Below, in pieces: positions 55,054-64,000 of a stretch of 64,000 nucleotides of DNA (position 1 is its first letter; every line of letters starts with the position of its first letter). Source of the DNA: Marthasterias glacialis. Taxonomy: Eukaryota > Echinodermata > Asteroidea > Forcipulatida > Asteriidae. A model generated the notes under the pieces. It was not told the origin of the DNA. It ran no database searches and was given only the letters and a program-made list of their open reading frames with translations. The position numbers and the translations under genes were made by a program. The stretch spans positions 10,841,195 through 10,905,194 of the forward strand of contig OU452236.1 in NCBI GenBank assembly GCA_911728455.2, written 5' to 3'.

Positions 55054-57479
55054 TGGAGGTGAAAAAAATTAAAACTGCTCAAATTGCTCTCAGAGTGATT
55101 TTGAACTACTCGGCTGTTCTGGAGCTTCTTATAGGATCTCGGCGACATAGGAGAAGACAAAATTAAAATTGCTCAGAATTCCCTCAGAGTGATTTTGTAC
55201 AAACAAACATGGCCATTCTCAATCTCCTCGTTCATTTTCGGCGAGATTGGAGACTACAAATTTCAAACTACTCAGAATGCTCTGAGAGTTATTTTGTACC
55301 AGCAAAATCGGGTGTTCTGAAGCTCCTCGTTCAATCTCAGCGAGATTGGAGACTAAAAATTTCAAACTACTCAGAATGCTCTGAGACTGATTTTGTACCA
55401 GGAATGTCGGTTACTTTGAAGCTACGCCGTTAAATCTGGGCGACATTGGAGGTGAACAAAATAAAACTGCTCAGATTGCTCTCAGAGAGATTTTGAACTA
55501 CTCGGCTGTTCTGAAGCTATTAATAAAATCTCGGCGACATAGGAGGAGAAAAAATTAAAATTGCTCAGAATTCTGTCAGAGTGATTTTGTACCAACAAAC
55601 ATGGGCATACTCAAGCCCTCGTTCATTATCGGCGAGATGGGTGACGACAAATTTCAAACTACTCAGAATGCTCCGAGAGTTATTTTGTACCAACAAAAAC
55701 GGGTGTTCTGAAGCTATGCGTTAAAATCAGGGCGACATTTGAGGTGAAAAAAATTCAAACTACTCAGAATACTATGAGAAGGTGTTTGCTGATAAAAACG
55801 GGTGTTCTGAAAATCCTCTTTCATTCCCAGCGAGATTGGAGACTAAAAATTACAAACTACTCAGAATGCACTGAGGATTAATTTGTACTAGGAAACTCGG
55901 TTGTTCTGAAGCTACGCGTTCAATCTGGGCGACATTGGAGGTGAAAAAAATTAAAACTGCTCAAATTGCTCTCAGAGTGATTTTGAACTACTCGGCTGTT
56001 CTGAAGTTACTGATACGATCTCGGCGACATAGGAGAAGAAAAAATTAAAATTTCTCAGAATTCTCTCAGAGTGATTTTGTACCAACAAACATTGGCATTC
56101 TCAAGCTCCTCGTTCATTTTCGACGAGATTTGAGACTAAAAATTTCAAACTACTCAGAATGCTCTGAGAGTTATTTTGTACCAACAAAAACGGGTGTTCT
56201 GAAGCTCCTCGTTCATTCTCTGCGAGATTGGAGACTAAAAATTTCAAACTACTCAGAATGCCCTGAGACTGATTTTGTACAAGGAAACTGGGTTGTTCTT
56301 AAGCTAAGCGTTAAATCAGGGCGACATTGGAGGAGAAAAAAAATTAAAACTTCTCAAAATACTAAAAGAGGGTGTTTGCTGATAAAAACGGTTGTTCTGA
56401 AAATCCTCTTTCATTCTCAGCGAGATTGGAGACGAAAAATTTCAAACTACTCCGAATGCTCTGAGACTGATTTTGTACCAGGAATGTCGGTTATTTTGAA
56501 GCTACGCCGTTAAATTTGGGCGACTTGGAGGTGAACAAAATAAAACTGCTCAGATTGCTCTCAGAGAGATTTTGAACTACTCGGCTGTTCTGAAGCTATT
56601 AATAAAATCTCGGCGACATAGGAAGAGAAAAAATTAAAATTGCTCAGAATTCTGTCAGAGTGATTTTGTACCAACAAACATGGGCATACTCAAGCCGTCG
56701 TTCTTTTTCGGCGAGATGGGTGACGAAAAATTTCAAACTACTCAGAATGCTCCGAGAGTTATTTTGTACCAACAAAATGGGTGTTCTGAAGCTCCTCGTT
56801 CATTTTCAGCGAGATTGGAGACGAAAAATTTCAAACTACTCCGAATGCTCTGAAACTGATTTTGTACTAGAAAACTCGGTTATTCTGAAGCTACGCGTTC
56901 AATCTGGGCGACATTGGAGGTGAACAAAATTAAAACTGCTCAAATTGCTCTCAGATTGATTTTGAACTACTCGGCTTTTCTGGAGCTACTTACAGGATCT
57001 CGGCGACATAGGAGAAGAAAAAATTAAAATTGCTCAGAATTCCCTCAGAGTGATTTTGTACCAACAAACATGGGCATTCTCAAGCTCCTCGATCATTTTC
57101 GGCGAGATTGGAGACTACAAATTTCAAACTACTCAGATTGCTCTGAGAGTTATTTTGTACCAGCAAAATCGGGTGTTCTGAAGCTCCTCGTTCATTCTCA
57201 GCGAGATTGGAGACTAAAAATTTCAAACTACTCCGAATGCTCTGAGACTGATTTTGTACTAGGAATGTCGGTTATTTTGAAGCTACGCGTTAAATCTGGG
57301 CGACATTGGAGGTGAACAAAATAAAACTGCTCAGATTGCTCTCAGAGTGATTTTGTACCAACAAACACTCGTTCATTTTCGGCGAGATGGGTGACGACAA
57401 ATTTCAAACTACTCAGAATGCTCTGAGACTGATTTTGTACAAGGAAACTCGGTTATTCTGAAGCTACGCTTTAAATCAG

Positions 57480-60400
57480 GGCTTCATTGGAGGTGAAAAA
57501 AATTAAAACTGCTCAAATTGCTCTCAGAGTGATTTTGAACTACTCGGCTGTTCTGAAGCTACTTATACGATCTCGGCGACATAGGAGGAGAAAAAATTAA
57601 AATTGCTCAGAATTCTGTCAGAGTGACTTTGTACCAACAAACATTGGCATTCTCAAGCTCCTCGTCCATTTTCGGCGAGATTGGAGACTACAAATTTCAA
57701 ACTACTCAGAATGCTCTGAGAGTTATTCTGTACCAGCAAAAACGGGTCTTCTGAAGCTCTTCGTACATTCTCAGCGAGATTGGAGACTAAAAATTTCAAA
57801 CTACTCCGAATGCTCTGAGACTGATTTTGTACTAGGAATGTCGGTTATTTTGAAGCTACACGTTAAATCTTGGCGACATTGGAGGTGAACAAAATAAAAC
57901 TGCTCAGATTGCTCTCAGAGTGATTTTGTACTACTCGGCTGTTCTGGAGCTATTAATAAAATCTCGGCGACATAGGAGGAGAAAAAATTAAAATTGCTCA
58001 GAATTCTGTCAGAGTGATTTTGTACCAACAAACATTGGCATTCTCAAGCTCCTCGTTCATTTTCGGCGAGATTGGAGACTACAAATTTCAAACTACTCAG
58101 AATGCTCTGAGAGTTATTTTGTACCAGCAAAAACGGGTGTTCTGAAGCTCCTCGTTCATTCTCAGCGAGATTGGAGACTAAAAATTTCAAACTACTCAGA
58201 ATGCTCTGAGACTGATTTTGTACTAGGAATGTCGGTTTATTTTGAAGCTACGCGTTAAATCTGGGCGACATTGGAGGTGAACAAAATAAAACTGCTCAGA
58301 TTGCTCTCAGAGAGATTTTGTACTACTCCGCTGTTCTGAAGCTATTAATAAAATCTCGGCGACATAGGAGGAGAAAAAATTAAAATTGCTCAGAATTCTG
58401 TCAGAGTGATTTTGTACCAACAAACATGGGCATACTCAAGCCCTCGTTCATTTTCGGCGAGATGGGTGACGACAAATTTCAAACTACTCAGAATGCTCCG
58501 AGAGTTATTTTGTACCAACAAAAACGGGTGTTCTGAAGCTATGCGTTAAATCAGGGCGACATTGGAGGTGAAAAAAATTAAAACTGCTCAGAATACTATG
58601 AGAGGGTGTTTGCTGATAAAAACGGGTGTTCTGAAAATCCTCTTTCATTCCCAGCGAGATTGGAGACGAAAAATTTCAAACTACTCCGAATGCTCTGAGA
58701 CTGATTTTGTACTAGGAAACTCGGTTATTCTGAAGCTACGCGTTCAATCTGGGCTTCATTGGAGGTGAACAAAATTAAAACTGCTCAAATTGCTCTCAGA
58801 GTGATTTTGAACTACTCGGCTGTTCTGAAGCTACTTATACGATCTCGGCGACATAGGAGAAGAAAAAATTAAAATTGCTCAGAATTCTCTCAGAGTTGAT
58901 TTTGTACCAACAAACATTGGCATTCTCAAGCTCCTCGTTCATTTTCGGCGAGATTGGAGACTACAAATTTCAAACTACTCAGAATGCTCTGAGAGTTATT
59001 CTGTACCAGCAAAAACGGGTGTTCTGAAGCTCCTCGTTCATTCTCAGCGAGATTGGAGACTAAAAATTGAAACTACTCAGAATGCTCCGAGAGTTATTTT
59101 GTACCAACAAAAACGGGTGTTCTGAAGCTATGCGTTAAATCAGGGCGACATTGGAGGTGAAAAAAATTAACACTGCTCAAAATACTATGAAAGGGTGTTT
59201 GCTGATAAAAACGGTTGTTCTGAAAATCCTCTTTCATTCTCAGCGAGATTGGAGACGAAAAATTTCAAACTACTCCGAATGCTCTGAGACTGATTTTGTA
59301 CTAGGAATGTCGGTTATTTTGAAGCTACGCGTTAAATCTGGGCGACATTGGAGGTGAACAAAATAAAACTGCTCAGATTGCTCTCAGAGTGATTTTGTAC
59401 TACTCGGCTGTTCTGGAGCTATTAATAAAATCTCGGCGACATAGGAGGAGAAAAAATTAAAATTGCTCAGAATTCTGTCAGAGTGATTTTGTACCAACAA
59501 ACATTGGCATTCTCAAGCTCCTCGTTCATTTTCGGCGAGATTGGAGACTACAAATTTCAAACTACTCAGAATGCTCTGAGAGTTATTTTGTACCAGCAAA
59601 AACGGGTGTTCTGAAGCTCCTCGTTCATTCTCAGCGAGATTGGAGACTAAAAATTTCAAACTACTCCGAATGCTCTGAGACTGATTTTGTACTAGGAATG
59701 TCGGTTTATTTTGAAGCTACGCGTTAAATCTGGGCGACATTGGAGGTGAACAAAATAAAACTGCTCAGATTGCTCTCAGAGAGATTTTGTACTACTCGGC
59801 TGTTCTGGAGCTATTAATAAAATCTCGGCGACATAGGAGGAGAAAAAATTAAAATTGCTCAGAATTCTGTCAGAGTGATTTTGTACCAACAAACATGGGC
59901 ATTCTCAAGCTCCTCGTTCATTTTCGGCGAGATGGGTGACGACAAATTTCAAACTACTCAGAATGCTCCGAGAGTTATTTTGTACCAACAAAAACGGGTG
60001 TTCTGAAGCTCCTCGTTCATTCTCAGCGAGATTGGAGACTAAAAATTTCAAACTACTCAGAATGCTCTGAGACTGATTTTGTACTAGGAATGTCGGTTTA
60101 TTTTGAAGCTACGCGTTAAATCTGGGCGACATTGGAGGTGAACAAAATAAAACTGCTCAGATTGCTCTCAGAGAGATTTTGTACTACTCCGCTGTTCTGA
60201 AGCTATTAATAAAATCTCGGCGACATAGGAGGAGAAAAAATTAAAATTGCTCAGAATTCTGTCAGAGTGATTTTGTACCAACAAACATGGGCATACTCAA
60301 GCCCTCGTTCATTTTCGGCGAGATGGGTGACGACAAATTTCAAACTACTCAGAATGCTCCGAGAGTTATTTTGTACCAACAAAAACGGGTGTTCTGAAGC

Positions 60401-63210
60401 TATGCGTTAAATCAGGGCGACATTGGAGGTGAAAAAAATTAAAACTGCTCAGAATACTATGAGAGGGTGTTTGCTGATAAAAACGGGTGTTCTGAAAATC
60501 CTCTTTCATTCCCAGCGAGATTGGAGACGAAAAATTTCAAACTACTCCGAATGCTCTGAGACTGATTTTGTACTAGGAAACTCGGTTATTCTGAAGCTAC
60601 GCGTTCAATCTGGGCTTCATTGGAGGTGAACAAAATTAAAACTGCTCAAATTGCTCTCAGAGTGATTTTGAACTACTCGGCTGTTCTGAAGCTACTTATA
60701 CGATCTCGGCGACATAGGAGAAGAAAAAATTAAAATTGCTCAGAATTCTCTCAGAGTTGATTTTGTACCAACAAACATTGGCATTCTCAAGCTCCTCGTT
60801 CATTTTCGGCGAGATTGGAGACTACAAATTTCAAACTACTCAGAATGCTCTGAGAGTTATTCTGTACCAGCAAAAACGGGTGTTCTGAAGCTCCTCGTTC
60901 ATTCTCAGCGAGATTGGAGACTAAAAATTGAAACTACTCAGAATGCTCCGAGAGTTATTTTGTACCAACAAAAACGGGTGTTCTGAAGCTATGCGTTAAA
61001 TCAGGGCGACATTGGAGGTGAAAAAAATTAACACTGCTCAAAATACTATGAGAGGGTGTTTGCTGATAAAAACGGTTGTTCTGAAAATCCTCTTTCATTC
61101 TCAGCGAGATTGGAGACGAAAAATTTCAAACTACTCCGAATGCTCTGAGACTGATTTTGTACTAGGAATGTCGGTTATTTTGAAGCTACGCGTTAAATCT
61201 GGGCGACATTGGAGGTGAACAAAATAAAACTGCTCAGATTGCTCTCAGAGTGATTTTGTACTACTCGGCTGTTCTGGAGCTATTAATAAAATCTCGGCGA
61301 CATAGGAGGAGAAAAAATTAAAATTGCTCAGAATTCTGTCAGAGTGATTTTGTACCAACAAACATTGGCATTCTCAAGCTCCTCGTTCATTTTCGGCGAG
61401 ATTGGAGACTACAAATTTCAAACTACTCAGAATGCTCTGAGAGTTATTTTGTACCAGCAAAAACGGGTGTTCTGAAGCTCCTCGTTCATTCTCAGCGAGA
61501 TTGGAGACTAAAAATTTCAAACTACTCAGAATGCTCTGAGACTGATTTTGTACTAGGAATGTCGGTTTTTTTGAAGCTACGCGTTAAATCTGGGCGAAAT
61601 TGGAGGTGAACAAAATAAAACTGCTCAGATTGCTCTCAGAGAGATTTTGTACTACTCCGCTGTTCTGAAGCTATTAATAAAATCTCGGCGACATAGGAGG
61701 AGAAAAAATTAAAATTGCTCAGAATTCTGTCAGAGTGATTTTGTACCAACAAACATGGGCATACTCAAGCCCTCGTTCATTTTCGGCGAGATGGGTGACG
61801 ACAAATTTCAAACTACTCAGAATGCTCCGAGAGTTATTTTGTACCAACAAAAACGGGTGTTCTGAAGCTATGCGTTAAATCAGGGCGACATTGGAGGTGA
61901 AAAAAATTAACACTGCTCAAAATACTATAAGAGGGTGTTTGCTGATAAAAACGGTTGTTCTGAAAATCCTCTTTCATTCTCAGCGAGATTGGAGACGAAA
62001 AATTTCCAAGTACTCCGAATGCTCTGAGACTGATTTTGTACTAGGAAACTCGGTTATTCTGAAGCTACGCGTTCAATCTGGGCGACATTGGAGGTGAACA
62101 AAATTAAAACTGCTCAAATTGCTCTCAGAGTGATTTTGAACTACTCGGCTGTTCTGAAGCTACTAATAGGATCTCGGCGACATAGGAGAAGAAAAAATTA
62201 AAATTGCTCAGAATTCTGTCAGAGTGATTTTGTACCAACAAACATTGGCATTCTCAAGCTCCTCGTTCATTTTCGGCGAGATTGGAGACTAAAAATTTCA
62301 AACTACTCAGAATGCTCTGAGAGTTATTTTGTACCATCAAAAACGGGTGTTCTGAAGCTCCTCGTTCATTCTCAGCGAGATTGGAGACTAAAAATTTCAA
62401 ACTACTCCGAATGCTCTGAGACTGATTTTGTACTAGGAATGTCGGTTTTTTTGAAGCTACGAGTTAAATCTGGGCGACATTGGAGGTGAACAAAATAAAA
62501 CTGCTCAGATTGCTCTCAGAGTGATTTTGTACTACTCGGCTGTTCTGAAGCTATTAATAAAATCTCGGCGACATAGGAGAAGAAAAAATTAAAATTGCTC
62601 AGAATTCTGTCAGAGTGATTTTGTACCAACAAACATTGGCATTCTCAAGCTCCTCGTTCATTTTCGGCGAGATTGGAGACTAAAAATTTCAAACTACTCA
62701 GAATGCTCTGAGAGTTATTTTGTACCATCAAAAACGGGTGTTCTGAAGCTCCTCGTTCATTCTCAGCGAGATTGGAGACGAAAAATTTCAAACTACTCCG
62801 AATGCTCTGAGACTGATTTTGTACTAGGAAACTCGGTTATTCTGAAGCTACGCGTTCAATCTGGGCTTCATTGGAGGTGAATAAAATTAAAACTGCTCAA
62901 ATTGCTCTCAGAGTGATTTTGAACTACTCGGCTGTTCTGAAGCTACTTATACGATCTCGGCGACATAGGAGAAGAAAAAATTAAAATTGCTCAGAATTCT
63001 CTCAGAGTGATTTTGTACCAACAAACATGGGCATTTTCAAGCTCCTCGTTCATTTTCGGCGAGATTGGAGACTACAAATTTCAAACTACTCAGAATGCTC
63101 TGAGAGTTATTTTGTACCAGCAAAAACGGGTCTTCTGAAGCTCTTCGTTCATTCTCAGCGAGATTGGAGACTAAAAATTTCAAACTACTCAGAATGCTCT
63201 GAGACTGATT
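57480..63210 (+). repeat. Large higher-order block, copy 2
   Basis: Partner of 45210-52600 with one rather than two copies of the 1665-bp module. Rare shared variants (ggtcttctgaagctcttcgt, gagttgattttg) mark common descent. It ends near 63210, where the taggaatgtcgg monomer differs between the copies. Confidence 0.83.
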
Positions 63211-64000
63211 TTGTACTAGGAATGTCGGTTTTTTTGAAGCTACGCGTTAAATCTGGGCGACATTGGAGGTGAACAAAATAAAACTGCTCAGATTGCTCTC
63301 AGAGAGATTTTGTACTACTCCACTGTTCTGAAGCTATTAATAAAATCTCGGCGACATAGGAGGAGAAAAAATTAAAATTGCTCAGAATTCTGTCAGAGTG
63401 ATTTTGTACCAACAAACATGGGCATACTCAAGCCCTCGTTAATTTTCGGCGAGATGGGTGACGACAAATTTCAAACTACTCAGAATGCTCCTAGAGTTAT
63501 TTTGTACCAACAAAAACGGGTGTTCTGAAGCTATGCGTTAAATCAGGGCGACATTGGAGGTGAAAAAAATTAAAACTGCTCAGAATACTATGAGAGGGTG
63601 TTTGCTGATAAAAACGGTTGTTCTGAAAATCCTCTTTCATTCCCAGCGAGATTGGAGACGAAAAATTTCAAACTACTCCGAATGCTCTGAGACTGATTTT
63701 GTACTAGGAAACTCGGTTATTCTGAAGCTACGCGTTCAATTTGGGCTTCATTGGAGGTGAACAAAATTAAAACTGCTGAAATTGCTCTCAGAGTGATTTT
63801 GAACTACTCGGCTGTTCTGGAGCTTCTTATAGGATCTCGGCGACATAGGAGAAGAAAAAATTAAAATTGCTCAGAATTCCCTCAGAGTGATTTTGTACCA
63901 ACAAACATGGGCATACTCAAGCCCTCGTTCATTTTCGGCGAGATGGGTGACGAAAAATTCAAATTACTCAGAATGCTCCGACAGTTATTTTGTACCAACA

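Larger units (their letters stand above)
41890..64000 (+). repeat. Satellite array of ~98-bp monomers, runs off the window
   Basis: Head-to-tail monomers carry ctactcagaatgctctgag, ttttgtacyarsaaa, gttctgaagct and a gcgagattgga block. Distances between marker variants are multiples of about 98 bp (589, 881, 1272, 1665). Roughly 225 monomers fit. Monomers at 41.9-43.2 kb are the most diverged; those to the right fall into a few variants reused in fixed order. Each has the near-palindrome CTCAGA-atgc-TCTGAG. The many 60-127-codon frames are repeat translations and change register every monomer. Confidence 0.95.

Noticed and set aside
44134..63760. Conserved 68-87-codon plus-strand frames repeated many times in the satellite
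   Set aside because: Monomers of about 98 bp are not a multiple of three, so each frame uses consecutive monomers in different registers. The frames are similar only because the DNA is. No splice, promoter or codon-level constraint is visible.

Overview
The window reads as nuclear DNA of a marine invertebrate deuterostome, most likely an echinoderm. This is inferred from AT-rich intronic and intergenic DNA with GT-AG introns of 7 to 9 kb, Penelope-, DIRS-, R2- and EEP-type retroelement remnants, tRNA-derived SINEs, and dense short repeats built on TGACGTCA and CCGGAAGT motifs. Nothing bacterial, organellar or viral was seen. Most short open frames here are noise or are produced by tandem repeats.

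Layout. 1-7.75 kb is a repeat mosaic. It holds an interspersed family marked by AGGTGTTCGG hairpins, a 1.6-1.8 kb direct duplication (1140-2955 and 4125-5755), a 128-bp tandem array, and a second unit of that array in which a 38-bp segment has grown to 12 copies and a terminal-inverted-repeat element has inserted. 9.07-34.56 kb carries the only convincing host gene, on the + strand. Its exons are 9073-9272, 16494-16678 and 24996-25080, plus a 3' end with two competing penultimate exons (34037-34127 or 34278-34317) and a last exon 34411-34562 followed by two AATAAA signals. Splice phases agree throughout. I do not recognise the protein. Its introns are packed with other elements: a SINE pair, a 21-copy 47-bp array, R2-like, Jockey/CR1-like, DIRS-like and Penelope-like fragments, MITEs, and an 18-bp array. 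35.8-41.4 kb holds an EEP-endonuclease LINE remnant on the minus strand, a TTAA-flanked MITE, and two opposed copies of a TIR family also present at 19.7-20.5 kb.

From about 41.6 kb to the end of the window lies a satellite of about 98-bp monomers, at least 22 kb long. Its first monomers are inverted and degenerate. The rest is head-to-tail and becomes homogeneous, with nested higher-order duplications: 881 bp, 1030 bp, 1665 bp, and a block of several kb repeated at an offset of 12,273 bp. The array continues past the window.

No operon or multi-gene system is present. The most interesting features are the covarying hairpin family, the mutually exclusive terminal exons with a stop just before the last splice junction, the near-perfect 37-bp hairpin at 15.3 kb, the clean transposon insertion inside a LINE reading frame, and the recorded growth history of the satellite.
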